Positions 39,135 to 48,450 of a stretch of 64,000 nucleotides of DNA are shown here, one piece after another. The notes beneath the pieces were generated by a model, which had not been told where the DNA came from, made no database searches, and was given only the letters and a program-made list of their open reading frames with translations. Every line of letters starts with the position of its first letter. Position 1 is the stretch's first letter. The translations under genes were made by a program, and so were the position numbers. The DNA comes from Shewanella sp. 1CM18E (GTDB taxonomy: Bacteria; Pseudomonadota; Gammaproteobacteria; Enterobacterales; Shewanellaceae): contig NZ_JALNTW010000004.1 in the NCBI RefSeq assembly GCF_023161665.1, forward strand, positions 23,082 through 87,081, given 5' to 3'.

Positions 39135-39233
39135 GTTAAACCACCTTTTTCTACTGATTTTTTTACTAATCCGCCTAGCGGTTAGTATAATATACTCACA
39201 ATATACCGATATTAATCACTTTGGATCCACAAC

Positions 39234-39647
39234 ATGATAAAACAATCCTTCATCGTAGCTGGTCTGCTATTGGGTTTAGCTGCATGTCAGTCAACTCCTC
39301 AAACTCAAGTTGAGGATTTAGCCATCGAAGGTACATGGCACATTGAAGCTGCAGCTGGCAAGCCAGTTATTGATTACAGCCCAGCAGAACTTATATTTGC
39401 TGCAGATGGCAAATTAACCGGTAACAACAGCTGCAATAACTTCTTTGGTAGCTACACCATCGATGGCCAAGCATTAACGCTGCAGCCAGCGGGCAACACT
39501 ATGAAAGCTTGTGTTGATGCACTAATGGCACAAGAGCAACGCGTAATGCAAGCTATGCCTCAAGTTGCTCAAGCTGAAATGGCTAAAGGCAAACTGCTAC
39601 TAAAAGATGCTGACGACAAAACGGTATTCATTTTAAGCAAAAAATAA
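39234..39647 (+). CDS. META-domain (HslJ-like) lipoprotein
   Basis: This 137-residue protein has a lipoprotein signal with the lipobox LAACQ (cysteine near residue 18). A single META domain follows, with IEGTWHIEAAAGKPV, the strongly conserved GNNSCNNFFGSYTIDG and a terminal strand KTVFILSKK. META proteins such as HslJ are heat-inducible in E. coli and linked with drug resistance; the exact role here is unknown. Confidence 0.87.
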   Translation: MIKQSFIVAGLLLGLAACQSTPQTQVEDLAIEGTWHIEAAAGKPVIDYSPAELIFAADGKLTGNNSCNNFFGSYTIDGQALTLQPAGNTMKACVDALMAQEQRVMQAMPQVAQAEMAKGKLLLKDADDKTVFILSKK

Positions 39648-39665
39648 GCATTTAGTTGCAGACAT

Positions 39666-39692
39666 AAAAAAACCGCCTGCTGGCGGTTTTTT
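39666..39692. terminator. Bidirectional terminator between META gene and gltP-like gene
   Basis: AAAAAACCGCC and GGCGGTTTTTT pair around TGCT with A and T tracts on both sides, serving both converging genes. Confidence 0.88.
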
Positions 39693-39717
39693 ATTGGTGC
39701 AGATATAGGCTAAACCG

Positions 39718-41016
39718 TTAAGACTTTAGCTTTTCGGCCATTTCAGCACTGTCTTCTGCATTCGCATTGTAATGCTCAACATCAATCTCGCCTTCTGACT
39801 TTGCAATTACAGTCGTGGCAACTAAGTCACCAGAGACGTTTACTACGGTACGCGCCATATCCAAAATACGGTCGATACCCGCAATAAGAGCAACACCTTC
39901 AAGTGGCAAGCCAACTGTGGTTAACACCAGCGTTAGCATCACTAGACCTGCACCAGGTACACCCGCGGTACCAATAGAGGCCAAAGTCGCAGTCAAAATA
40001 ATGGTGATGTAATCAACCCAAGTTAAGTCGATACCGAAAGCTTGCGCCACAAACAGCGCCGTTACGCCTTGGTAAAGTGCGGTACCGTCCATGTTGATAG
40101 TCGTGCCTAATGGCAATACAAAACTTGAGATCTTCTTGTTCACGCCCAAGTATTCGCTAGCACACTTCATGCTGGCTGGCAGTGTACCCGCAGAGCTTGA
40201 TGTGGTGTAAGCAACCGCAATTGCATTGCTAATACCTTTGAAGAACTGCAGTGGATTAAGCTTGGCAAATACCACTAACACAAAGCTGTAAAAACCAACC
40301 ACATGTAAGAAACAGCCGATATAAACCGCTACAATCACCTTGATAAGCGGCATCAACATATCAACGCCATACTCACCTGCTACCCACGCCATCAAACCAA
40401 ATACACCGTACGGAGCAAGCTTCATTACAAGGTCGGTAAGCTTATACATAGCTTCAGCTAAGCTTTCGAATACTTGAATAGCTGGTTTACCATGGTCGCC
40501 AATTAGCACGAGTGCAATACCTAGCGCTACAGCAAACACAATAACTTGTAGGATTTGACCACTCGCCAGTGCTGCAACTGGGTTAGTAGGTACAATATCA
40601 ATCAAGGTTTGCATGATAGATGGTGCTTGCTTAACAACCTCAGCAGACTCATGTGGCACCATATCTAAGCCAGTACCAGGCTGCATAATATGGCCAACCA
40701 CTAAGCCTAGAGTGATTGCAATTGAAGTTGTACCTAAGTAGAAAGCAAATGACTTAAACCCAATGCGCCCCATTTTTGCGGTGTCTTGCATCGAAGTAAC
40801 ACCAACAATCAGAGAACAAAATACCAAAGGAACAATCAGCATTTTGATGGTGTTAACGAATAACGTACCAATCGGTTTTAAGTAAGTAGCCTGCTCGCCT
40901 AAGCCAATTCCGGTTAAAATACCTAACAGCATACCAATCATGATCTGTAACCATAAAGGCACAGACATCCAGCTCGACCACACTTTCTTAAAAAGTGAAG
41001 CTTGTTGATTCGACAT
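39718..41016 (-). CDS. Dicarboxylate/amino acid:cation symporter (GltP/DctA family)
   Basis: This 432-residue inner-membrane transporter belongs to the DAACS family, which takes up glutamate, aspartate or C4-dicarboxylates with protons or sodium. The HP1 hairpin serine motif TTSSSAGTLPASM, the NMDGTALYQG motif of TM7 and the HP2 segment IGTAGVPGAGLVML are all present. The C-terminal tail is acidic. It cannot be assigned to glutamate, aspartate or dicarboxylate on sequence alone. Single gene with a terminator. Confidence 0.9.
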   Translation of the reverse strand: MSNQQASLFKKVWSSWMSVPLWLQIMIGMLLGILTGIGLGEQATYLKPIGTLFVNTIKMLIVPLVFCSLIVGVTSMQDTAKMGRIGFKSFAFYLGTTSIAITLGLVVGHIMQPGTGLDMVPHESAEVVKQAPSIMQTLIDIVPTNPVAALASGQILQVIVFAVALGIALVLIGDHGKPAIQVFESLAEAMYKLTDLVMKLAPYGVFGLMAWVAGEYGVDMLMPLIKVIVAVYIGCFLHVVGFYSFVLVVFAKLNPLQFFKGISNAIAVAYTTSSSAGTLPASMKCASEYLGVNKKISSFVLPLGTTINMDGTALYQGVTALFVAQAFGIDLTWVDYITIILTATLASIGTAGVPGAGLVMLTLVLTTVGLPLEGVALIAGIDRILDMARTVVNVSGDLVATTVIAKSEGEIDVEHYNANAEDSAEMAEKLKS

Positions 41017-41186
41017 ATTTAAACCTTGAAACAGTGGAGGGAGGACAACCAGCCTAGCGGCCAGCTTAAAAAATAACGCGGCAGTTTAGCATACGCTGCA
41101 ATAGCAGGAGATGATCTATGTCACGCTGGTTTGCCCCATACTGGAGTCACTACAAAAACCGCTATAGCACTGAAGATATCGTAATT

Positions 41187-41480
41187 TTAAGCATCAAATT
41201 TTGAGGTTTTATGATTTTTTGAGAACTGCATTTTATATAGTGCAGCCGGAGGTTGGTCTCGCTCCATGAGATGGCTCCAATATGCGTCATCAAAGCCTGA
41301 AAAAAACGCTTTTCCTTCAGCCCGCAGAATAAGCCACCACCAAACAAGCCCCCATAAACCGAGCGTAAGCAGAGTTAAAACAAAGTGCCATCCATGTTTA
41401 ATGTCTTTTGGGTCACGCTTTAAGGCACATTTTCGAGCCTCGGGCTTTGTAGCGAGAGAAGTTACTTGGGACTTTTTCAT
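41187..41480 (-). CDS. Small membrane protein of unknown function
   Basis: This 97-residue protein has a basic N-terminus and one tryptophan-rich helix (FVLTLLTLGLWGLVWWWLIL), with a polar C-terminus. GGAG lies 5 nt before the ATG, supporting the start. I recognise no family beyond a likeness to small DUF-type single-helix proteins. Confidence 0.65.
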   Translation of the reverse strand: MKKSQVTSLATKPEARKCALKRDPKDIKHGWHFVLTLLTLGLWGLVWWWLILRAEGKAFFSGFDDAYWSHLMERDQPPAALYKMQFSKNHKTSKFDA

Positions 41481-41633
41481 ACAGACTCCAGTTGTGTGCT
41501 GGCCATAGAAAAAGTCTAGCAGAGCTAGACTTTAGTCGAATATTAATTAGTGAAAATTTTCAGCAGTTAGTTAAACAGCATTAAGCTTGATTTCGCTTCG
41601 TGTTAGAGTGAGCCAAAAAAAGGAACCTTATTA

Positions 41634-42077
41634 ATGATTATTCGTAAAGGCCAACTCGCCGACCTACACGCCCTAGTTAACTTTAACCAAGCAATGGCAC
41701 AAGAAACCGAAGGCTTAAGCCTAGACAGCCAAACACTTGAAAAAGGCGTAAATACCTTACTGACATCACCAGAGAAAGGCTTTTACTTAGTCGCTGAGAT
41801 TAACGGTGAAATTGCAGGCTCACTCATGGTGACATTCGAATGGAGCGACTGGCGCGCTAAAGATTACTACTGGATCCAAAGTGTGTATATCCGTCCAGAG
41901 AATCGTCGCCAAGGTATTTATGGCAAGCTTTACCAAGCGGTAAAAGACATTGCTGCAGACAACGGCGGCGCAGCCAGTTTTAGACTCTATGTAGAGCAAG
42001 AAAATACTAAGGCGCAGCAAACCTATAGTGCGCTAGGTATGGAACAAAGCTACTACTTGATGTACGAACAAAAGTAA
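41634..42077 (+). CDS. GNAT-family N-acetyltransferase
   Basis: This 147-residue protein has the GNAT signature YIRPENRRQGIYGKLYQAV for acetyl-CoA binding, preceded by the substrate strand GSLMVTFEWSDWRAKDYYWIQSVY. It ends QTYSALGMEQSYYLMYEQ, a common element of GNAT proteins. AAGGAA precedes the ATG. It is not adjacent to an obvious target. Substrate unknown. Confidence 0.87.
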   Translation: MIIRKGQLADLHALVNFNQAMAQETEGLSLDSQTLEKGVNTLLTSPEKGFYLVAEINGEIAGSLMVTFEWSDWRAKDYYWIQSVYIRPENRRQGIYGKLYQAVKDIAADNGGAASFRLYVEQENTKAQQTYSALGMEQSYYLMYEQK

Positions 42078-42119
42078 TCGCTATCTGCCGCTCTGCTAAT
42101 TGAGCAAATTACAAACATG

Positions 42120-42147
42120 AAAAAGGCCATCAATTGATGGCCTTTTT
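42120..42147. terminator. Bidirectional terminator between the GNAT gene and sdaA
   Basis: AAAAAGGCCATCAA and TTGATGGCCTTTTT form a perfect self-complementary stem of up to 14 bp with T runs on both sides. Confidence 0.88.
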
Positions 42148-42180
42148 GCTACTTGTCAGACAGTGTCTAACAATAAAAAG

Positions 42181-43548
42181 TTAACCGCAGATGCTGGTTA
42201 CTTTAATCGCCAAACCGCCTTGGCTAGTTTCACGGTACTTAACGTGCATATCTTTACCCGTTTCGTACATAGTCGCGATAACTTTGTCTAAGCTCACTTT
42301 TGGTGCGCAGTTACGACGCATAGCCATACGTGATGAGTTAATCGCTTTAACAGCAGCAATAGCGTTACGCTCAATACATGGAACCTGAACTTGGCCAGCA
42401 ACCGGGTCACAAGTTAAACCTAAGTTATGCTCCATGCCAATTTCAGCAGCCATACATACTTGCTCAGGGTTTGCGCCCATGATCTCAGCAAGGCCTGCAG
42501 CAGCCATTGAACAAGCTACACCCACTTCACCCTGACAACCCACTTCAGCACCAGAGATAGAAGCGTTACGCTTGTATAGCGAGCCAACTGCAGCAGCAGC
42601 TAAGAAGAAACGCGTGTACTCTTGCTTACCAACAGGCTTAATGAACTTGTTATAGTAAGCAAGTACCGCAGGAATAATACCTGCTGCGCCGTTAGTTGGC
42701 GAAGTCACCACACGGCCACCAGCAGCGTTTTCTTCACTTACAGCCATAGCAAAAACGTTGATCCAATCAACGATTTCCATTGGGTCGCTAGATAGACGCT
42801 CACCAGTAAGCAACTGGCGGTAAAGTGCGGGGGCACGACGAGCCACTTTAAGTGGACCTGCTAATACACCTTCAGTTTGACAGCCTTTTTCAATAGCGTC
42901 ATGCATGGTTGACCATACTGCGCCAAAGCCATCGTAAATCGCTTCTTCACTGTTGAATGCCAATTCATTCTTAAACATGATGCTGCTGATGCTTAAGCCA
43001 GTTTCTTTACAGGTTGCTAATAGCTCATCTGCGTAGTTAAACGGGTATGGCACTTCAACTGGGTTTTCAACTTCTTTGCCGAATTTTGACTCTTCAACAA
43101 TAAAGCCACCACCCACAGAGTAGTAAGTCTTGCTTAGTACAAGCTCATCACCATTGTAAGCGTGTAGCATCATGCCATTTTCATGAAGTGGCAATGCGTG
43201 GCTATGGAAAATCACTGCGTCGTGACCAAAATCTACTAGCTGCTTTTCGCTGCCCATAGGTAGTTTTTGTGTCTGCTCAACGTCAGCAATAAAACCTGGG
43301 ATTGCATCGATATCAACGCTCTCAGGTGAGTTACCACCTAAGCCAACGATAATTGCGATATCAGTATGGTGACCTTTACCGGTTAACGATAAAGATCCAA
43401 AAATCTCAACACCTAAACGTGTCACTTGTTCGAACTGACCCGTTTGACGAACATCATCGATAAACTCTTTGGCGGCCTTCATCGGCCCGACAGTATGAGA
43501 GCTCGATGGACCCACACCTATCTTAAAAATATCAAATGCGCTAAACAT
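42181..43548 (-). CDS. sdaA: L-serine ammonia-lyase (serine deaminase)
   Basis: This [4Fe-4S] enzyme of about 455 residues converts L-serine to pyruvate and ammonia. The start [23 protein letters not shown] is the standard SdaA N-terminus, and GAGGTT lies 7 nt before the ATG at 43548; the frame extends upstream but without that support. Cluster-ligand cysteines are visible in [23 protein letters not shown] and VQVPCIERN. It is downstream of sdaC, as expected for serine catabolism. Confidence 0.95.
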   Translation of the reverse strand: MFSAFDIFKIGVGPSSSHTVGPMKAAKEFIDDVRQTGQFEQVTRLGVEIFGSLSLTGKGHHTDIAIIVGLGGNSPESVDIDAIPGFIADVEQTQKLPMGSEKQLVDFGHDAVIFHSHALPLHENGMMLHAYNGDELVLSKTYYSVGGGFIVEESKFGKEVENPVEVPYPFNYADELLATCKETGLSISSIMFKNELAFNSEEAIYDGFGAVWSTMHDAIEKGCQTEGVLAGPLKVARRAPALYRQLLTGERLSSDPMEIVDWINVFAMAVSEENAAGGRVVTSPTNGAAGIIPAVLAYYNKFIKPVGKQEYTRFFLAAAAVGSLYKRNASISGAEVGCQGEVGVACSMAAAGLAEIMGANPEQVCMAAEIGMEHNLGLTCDPVAGQVQVPCIERNAIAAVKAINSSRMAMRRNCAPKVSLDKVIATMYETGKDMHVKYRETSQGGLAIKVTSICG

Positions 43549-43620
43549 GAAAATAACCTCGAAAAAAGAGGAAAAGCCGGGAGAGTTCCTGGCTTTGTCA
43601 TACATCTATGGAACTAAAAA

Positions 43621-43662
43621 GCTGGGCGCTAAAGCTGCTCGCATGCAGCGTTAAACACCCAG
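43621..43662 (-). terminator. Terminator-like attenuator between sdaC and sdaA
   Basis: GCTGGG/CCCAGC form the outer stem and CTGC/GCAG with partial pairing form the inner part. On the minus strand it is followed by TTTTTAG. It lies between sdaC and sdaA, so it may lower sdaA expression relative to sdaC. Confidence 0.65.
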
Positions 43663-43674
43663 CCAGTATCTTTA

Positions 43675-45027
43675 TTAAGACAGTAATCCGAATAGGATTG
43701 CAGTCATTGCAAGTAAACCAGCAACCACTACGAAGATGTTGCTGAAACGACCACGGTACGCTGCTAGAGCTGGTACTTTGTGAATCGCATACATTGGCAT
43801 TAGGTAAAGAATAGCCGCGATGATTGGGCCACCTAATGCTTCAATCATACCTAGGATGCTTGGGTTAATAATTGCCACGCCCCAGATAGTGATGAACATG
43901 AAACCTAAAATAAACTTGTTTAATTTAGAGTCTGAAACTTCTTTACCACTTGAACGTAATTGCTTAGTGATTAGACCTTTCATACCTTCAGTAGCACCCA
44001 TGTAGTGACCGAAGAAAGAAGAGATAATCGCAACGAAAGCAATGAATGGACCGAAGTAGCTTACAAATCCACTCTCATGTACGTTTGCCAAGTAAGAAAG
44101 AATTGGCAAGTTTAACTCTTTTGCTTCAGCAAGCTGTGCTGGAGATAGAGATAGTACACATGACACTACGAATAGCATTACGAAACCAACTAACATCAAT
44201 GTAGTGTTACGTAGGATAACGTCTGCTTTACGTGCTGCATTAGCACCGTGCTCACGCTTTAACGATACAGAGAACTGTGAAATCGCTGGTGAGTGGTTAA
44301 AAGCAAAAATCAATACTGGGATAGTCAACCAAACTGTACCTAGGAATTCACCTGCTGCAGGTACAACTTCTAGTGCGTCCATCTTCCAGTCTGGAATTAG
44401 GTAGAAAGACATGAATGCTAAGATAGCAACTAATGGGTAAACCAATAGCTGAGTCACTTTAAGCATCATTTTTTCACCAGCAACCATTACTGACATCATA
44501 GCGACAATTAAGCCACCAGATAGCAACCAGCGTGGTACACCAGATACTTTATCCATGATCTGCACACCAGCTTCTGTTAGCATAGGTGCGCCATCAGCTG
44601 CTAAACGTGGTACTTCCACGAAAATGTTTAGCTGGTTAACGATAAAGCTTTCAACCGTGTTAGTAATACCTACACCGTAGATCAAAACGATTGGGTAGAT
44701 AGCAAAGAAGTAAAGCAAAGTGATTGCCTTACCTGCACCAACACCAAAGTGCTCTTCTACTACGTGAGTAATATCGCTGCCTGGCTTGCTTGATGAACAA
44801 ACAAAGCGTGATAGACCACGGTGAGCGAGGTAAGTCATTGGACCGATGATGGCAACCATCATCATTAACGGCCAGAAACCGCCCATACCAGCGTTAATTG
44901 GTAGGAATAAAATTCCGGCACCAACTGCTGTACCAAATAAACTTAACATCCAAGTGGTATCTTGACGTGTCCAAGGCAGCGACTTGGTCGTTGCCGTATC
45001 TTTTGTTGTGATCGCGTCTTTTTGCAT
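43675..45027 (-). CDS. sdaC: Serine transporter of the SdaC/HAAAP family
   Basis: This inner-membrane permease of about 450 residues imports L-serine with protons. It opens with [31 protein letters not shown], characteristic of SdaC, and has about eleven helices. I prefer the ATG at 45027 (MQKDAITT), with AAGGT about 8 nt upstream, over the earlier in-frame start. It is followed by sdaA, giving an importer-deaminase operon. The sequence differs clearly from the CyuP-type permease at the left window edge. Confidence 0.92.
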   Translation of the reverse strand: MQKDAITTKDTATTKSLPWTRQDTTWMLSLFGTAVGAGILFLPINAGMGGFWPLMMMVAIIGPMTYLAHRGLSRFVCSSSKPGSDITHVVEEHFGVGAGKAITLLYFFAIYPIVLIYGVGITNTVESFIVNQLNIFVEVPRLAADGAPMLTEAGVQIMDKVSGVPRWLLSGGLIVAMMSVMVAGEKMMLKVTQLLVYPLVAILAFMSFYLIPDWKMDALEVVPAAGEFLGTVWLTIPVLIFAFNHSPAISQFSVSLKREHGANAARKADVILRNTTLMLVGFVMLFVVSCVLSLSPAQLAEAKELNLPILSYLANVHESGFVSYFGPFIAFVAIISSFFGHYMGATEGMKGLITKQLRSSGKEVSDSKLNKFILGFMFITIWGVAIINPSILGMIEALGGPIIAAILYLMPMYAIHKVPALAAYRGRFSNIFVVVAGLLAMTAILFGLLS

Positions 45028-45060
45028 TCTTGTTACCTTGATGGTGCTGAGAAACACCAA

Positions 45061-45582
45061 TAAATTTTGATCTCAGGAGTATTTTCGCGGTTAAGAGTAT
45101 CCTAATGCACGCGCTAAAAATTGATCTGAGTTCATATTCTGTAATTGATTTTCACAATGTAATCATTCTGTGAGCTAGATCTCTTTAATCACGTAATAAA
45201 TTTTCATTTATCACCAATAAAAATAACCGTATCGAACCCTCAGTTAACATTAAGTTTACTTAAATCATGAGATGCTGATATAAAACTTCGCAATAAGATT
45301 TTTTGCTCGCGGACATAGCTCACAAAAAACCACATTTAGATACATCACCCAACAACAAGGACGCATTCCTTGAAACAGATCACGTTATTTGTGACCACTT
45401 ATAAGCTTGGCATTAGCTAAACTAATGCAAAAAAATGTAATTTTATTTTGAGCACTCGTTACCAATTATAAGAATTAGCATTTTATTGCAACTTCAAGCC
45501 AAAAACTTACAGATGAAGCTAAGCATAAATTGCAATACACTAGTGTAATTAGCACTGTCTGTACTCGAGAAAAATAACCAAA
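45061..45582. other. Intergenic region between sdaC and yjjX
   Basis: This 520-bp, AT-rich region divides two divergent genes and should hold both promoters and any serine-responsive operator. No repeat, hairpin or convincing gene is visible. Confidence 0.4.
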
Positions 45583-46122
45583 ATGAAAGCAAGTATTAGC
45601 ATTATAGTCGGCTCTAAAAATCCAGTTAAAGTTGCCGCAGCCCACAACGCCCTTGAACGTCTTTTTCCTGAATATGAAATCCAATGCCAAGGAGTTGATG
45701 CCCCCTCTTTAGTCGCCGATCAGCCAATGACAGAAGCGGAAACTAAGCTTGGTGCCATAAATAGAGTGAAGTATTGCCAAAACCAATATCAAGCCGACTA
45801 CTTTATTGCAATGGAAGGCGGGGTTGACCTATTTGAAGACGGCCCAGCAACCTTTGCTTATATTGCCATTGCTCATAACTCTCAGGTCAGTATTGGCCGT
45901 GGCGCACAATTACCGCTGCCAATGAAGGTGTATCAAGCATTAAGCCAAGGCCAAGAACTTGGCCATGTGATGGACGCAATGTTTGATACCGTCAATATTA
46001 AACAAAAAGGCGGTGCTATTTCTTTGCTCACTAATGGTAATGAGACACGCCAAAGCAATTATACTCAAGCAATAATGCTAGCCATGGCGCCCATGCTTCA
46101 CCCTGAACTTTACGCTAATTAA
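45583..46122 (+). CDS. yjjX: Inosine/xanthosine triphosphatase YjjX
   Basis: This 179-residue enzyme hydrolyses non-canonical ITP and XTP, keeping them out of nucleic acids. The family N-terminus IIVGSKNPVKVAAAHNAL, the central FIAMEGGVD strand and the C-terminal segment GGAISLLTNGNETRQSNYTQAI are typical of YjjX. It is followed by a long inverted repeat and the MarR-GNAT gene. Confidence 0.92.
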   Translation: MKASISIIVGSKNPVKVAAAHNALERLFPEYEIQCQGVDAPSLVADQPMTEAETKLGAINRVKYCQNQYQADYFIAMEGGVDLFEDGPATFAYIAIAHNSQVSIGRGAQLPLPMKVYQALSQGQELGHVMDAMFDTVNIKQKGGAISLLTNGNETRQSNYTQAIMLAMAPMLHPELYAN

Positions 46123-46173
46123 ATTAATTAGCTTCAACTTGATTATTTTTAACTAAATAAACTTGATTTTAAA

Positions 46174-46226
46174 AAACAGTGCTCGTAAGTTAGATGCTAC
46201 TCGCAACTAACTTACGAGCACTGTTT
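46174..46226. promoter_or_regulatory. 20-bp perfect inverted repeat abutting the MarR-GNAT start codon
   Basis: AAACAGTGCTCGTAAGTTAG at 46174-46193 and its exact reverse complement at 46207-46226 flank a 13-nt loop. The right arm ends one base before the ATG at 46228. In RNA the stem would hide the only ribosome binding candidate (GAG). In DNA it is long enough for a dimeric regulator. It could also act as the terminator of yjjX, though no T run longer than three follows. Confidence 0.65.
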
Positions 46227-46227
46227 G

Positions 46228-47163
46228 ATGAATCAAGCTCAACCTAAATCAGCATCACAGCTGCGCCGCCTTTCCAGACAACTAATTCGTCAACTGGGAT
46301 TATTAGATGCAGCCTGCGGTAATCAACCATTATCTCCGGTACAAGCCCACGCCTTAATAGAGCTCGGCGAGAACACTTACGCCATCAAACAACTTGCGAC
46401 ACTGCTTAATATCGATAAATCCAATGCCAGCCGCGCAGTTAGCCATTTGGTCGACAAAGGTTTTGCTACCACGCAAGCTAATCCACGTGATAATCGCAGT
46501 CTTGTGGTACAAATTAGTGCTAAAGGCAAAAAGCAGTTATTAAAACTTAATCAGCAACACAACCAGCAATTCAGCGATATTTTGGCTCAATTACCCGCAG
46601 AGCATATCAGTGAACTTGAAATATCCCTCGCCCGTTACAACAAAGCGGTTATGCACTCAAAGAGCCAACAAGGCTATAAAGTACGCAGTATTACCGAACA
46701 AGATAATGCGCAAATAGCACAAGTGATCCGCCAAGTGTCGGCAGAATATGGCTTAACGGCAGATAAAGGCTACGGCGTTGCCGATAAGACTCTCGATAGC
46801 TTGAGCGAAGTTTACCAACAAGATAATGCTCATTATTGGGTTATTGAACGTGATGGCAAAGTGCTAGGTGGTGCAGGTATCGCTCCCTTAGCAGGCCAAA
46901 CTGGTGTTTGTGAACTGCAAAAAATGTATTTTGCCAATGAGCTGCGTGGCAAAGGATTTGCCCGGCGGTTAGCCCTTGAAGCGATAGCATTTGCACAAGC
47001 GCAGCAATACAACGCCTGCTATTTAGAAACCACAGCTAACTTGATTGAAGCAATAAAGCTGTATGAGTCGCTAGGCTTTACTCATCTCGACGCGCCTTTA
47101 GGTAACACAGGCCATGACGCCTGCGAAATTACCATGCTCAAGTCGTTAGCTCCTAGCTCCTAG
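46228..47163 (+). CDS. MarR-family regulator fused to a GNAT acetyltransferase
   Basis: This protein of about 311 residues has an N-terminal MarR winged helix domain (about 10-150: [57 protein letters not shown]). A GNAT domain follows (about 155-305) with the acetyl-CoA motif [19 protein letters not shown] and [10 protein letters not shown]. Such fusions are a recognised bacterial architecture of unclear function. The ATG at 46228 abuts a 20-bp inverted repeat that could be an autoregulatory operator. The last codons fall in a CTAG-type repeat. Confidence 0.87.
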   Translation: MNQAQPKSASQLRRLSRQLIRQLGLLDAACGNQPLSPVQAHALIELGENTYAIKQLATLLNIDKSNASRAVSHLVDKGFATTQANPRDNRSLVVQISAKGKKQLLKLNQQHNQQFSDILAQLPAEHISELEISLARYNKAVMHSKSQQGYKVRSITEQDNAQIAQVIRQVSAEYGLTADKGYGVADKTLDSLSEVYQQDNAHYWVIERDGKVLGGAGIAPLAGQTGVCELQKMYFANELRGKGFARRLALEAIAFAQAQQYNACYLETTANLIEAIKLYESLGFTHLDAPLGNTGHDACEITMLKSLAPSS

Positions 47164-47165
47164 CT
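47146..47165. repeat. CTAG-rich heptamer repeat at the end of the MarR-GNAT gene
   Basis: TAGCTCC occurs twice in tandem followed by TAGCTA. The last five codons and the stop codon of the MarR-GNAT gene are made of this repeat, which suggests that the element extended or replaced the original C-terminus. Confidence 0.5.
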
Positions 47166-47309
47166 AATATTAATCAATAGCAAGCTTGTCTCTAGTGAGC
47201 TGGGAATTAAGTAAGGCTTAACCGTCATACTCGACATAAGTTAATAGTTTTTATGGCTAAAGCTTGCTAGCCTCAAAATAGGTGTTATTCAGGTAATAAG
47301 TGAGTTTTT

Positions 47310-48353
47310 ATGGAATATAAACGTCTTTCGCATTCAAGTTTACACGTTAGCCAAATCTGTTTAGGCACCATGACTTGGGGCGCTCAAAATACCCAAGCAC
47401 AAGCATTCGAACAACTCGATTACGCCATAGGTGAAGGTGTTAACTTCATCGATACCGCAGAGATGTACCCAGTTCCTCCTGAAGCAGAAACTCAGGGTGA
47501 AACTGAACGCATTCTAGGTAACTATCTAAAGCAAAGAGGCAATCGCGATAACCTTATCATTGCCAGTAAGGTTGCCGCTCCCGGTGGTAAGAGCGATTAT
47601 ATTCGCCCAAATATGGCATTAGACTGGCGTAATATTCATGCCGCCGTTGATGCATCTCTTGAGCGTTTACAGCTCGACACGATTGATCTTTACCAAGTCC
47701 ATTGGCCAGACCGAAACACTAACTTCTTTGGTGAGCTCAGTTATAACCAGATAGATGAGCATGAGAAGCAGACTCCGATTATTGATACTCTTGAGGCGTT
47801 ATCTGATCTAGTGAAGGCTGGTAAAATCCGCTACATAGGTATTTCTAACGAAACGCCTTGGGGCTTTATGGAGTACCTATGCTTAGCCGAGAAACATGAC
47901 TTACCTAAAATTGTTTCAGTGCAAAACCCCTATAACTTGCTTAATCGTAGCTATGAAATCGGCATGGCAGAAATAAGCCACCGTGAAGAAGTACCATTAT
48001 TGGCCTACTCACCACTGGCGTTTGGTGCGTTATCAGGTAAGTACCTTGATAATCAGTGGCCAGAAGGCGCAAGAATGACGCTATTTAAGCGCTTCGCACG
48101 TTACACTGGCACACAGATGGCGTTAGATGCGACTAAAGCTTATGTTGAGCTAGCACAAGAGTTCAATATGAGCCCAGCGCAAATGGCGCTGGCATTTGTA
48201 AACTCAAGAAGGTTTGTGGCTTCAAACATCATTGGTGCAACGAACCTTGAGCAACTAAAGCAGAATATCGACAGCATTAACTGTGCTATTTCGCCAGAAT
48301 TACAACTGCGCCTCGATGAGTTGGCCTTGCAATATCGCATGCCTTGCCCATAA
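47310..48353 (+). CDS. tas: Aldo/keto reductase Tas
   Basis: This 347-residue NADP-dependent oxidoreductase belongs to the aldo-keto reductase family. The opening MEYKRLSHSSLHVSQICLGTMTWG, the catalytic tyrosine within FIDTAEMYPVPP, IASKVAAPGG, LYQVHWPDR and the cofactor-binding end FVASNIIGATNLEQLKQN match E. coli Tas. Its physiological substrate is unknown. It is followed by a strong terminator. Confidence 0.92.
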   Translation: MEYKRLSHSSLHVSQICLGTMTWGAQNTQAQAFEQLDYAIGEGVNFIDTAEMYPVPPEAETQGETERILGNYLKQRGNRDNLIIASKVAAPGGKSDYIRPNMALDWRNIHAAVDASLERLQLDTIDLYQVHWPDRNTNFFGELSYNQIDEHEKQTPIIDTLEALSDLVKAGKIRYIGISNETPWGFMEYLCLAEKHDLPKIVSVQNPYNLLNRSYEIGMAEISHREEVPLLAYSPLAFGALSGKYLDNQWPEGARMTLFKRFARYTGTQMALDATKAYVELAQEFNMSPAQMALAFVNSRRFVASNIIGATNLEQLKQNIDSINCAISPELQLRLDELALQYRMPCP

Positions 48354-48387
48354 AAAAGGCATAAATTAGCAGTCTTACCTTGCTTTA

Positions 48388-48422
48388 GGCGCACAGATCT
48401 TACAAGATCTGCGCGCCTTTTT
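48388..48422 (+). terminator. Terminator of tas
   Basis: GGCGC-CAGATCTT and AAGATCTG-GCGCC pair with one mismatch around a minimal loop, followed by TTTTT. It begins 35 bp beyond the tas stop codon and ends 28 bp before csdA. Confidence 0.85.
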
Positions 48423-48450
48423 ATTTTACTCATAACCTCGGATCAGATTT

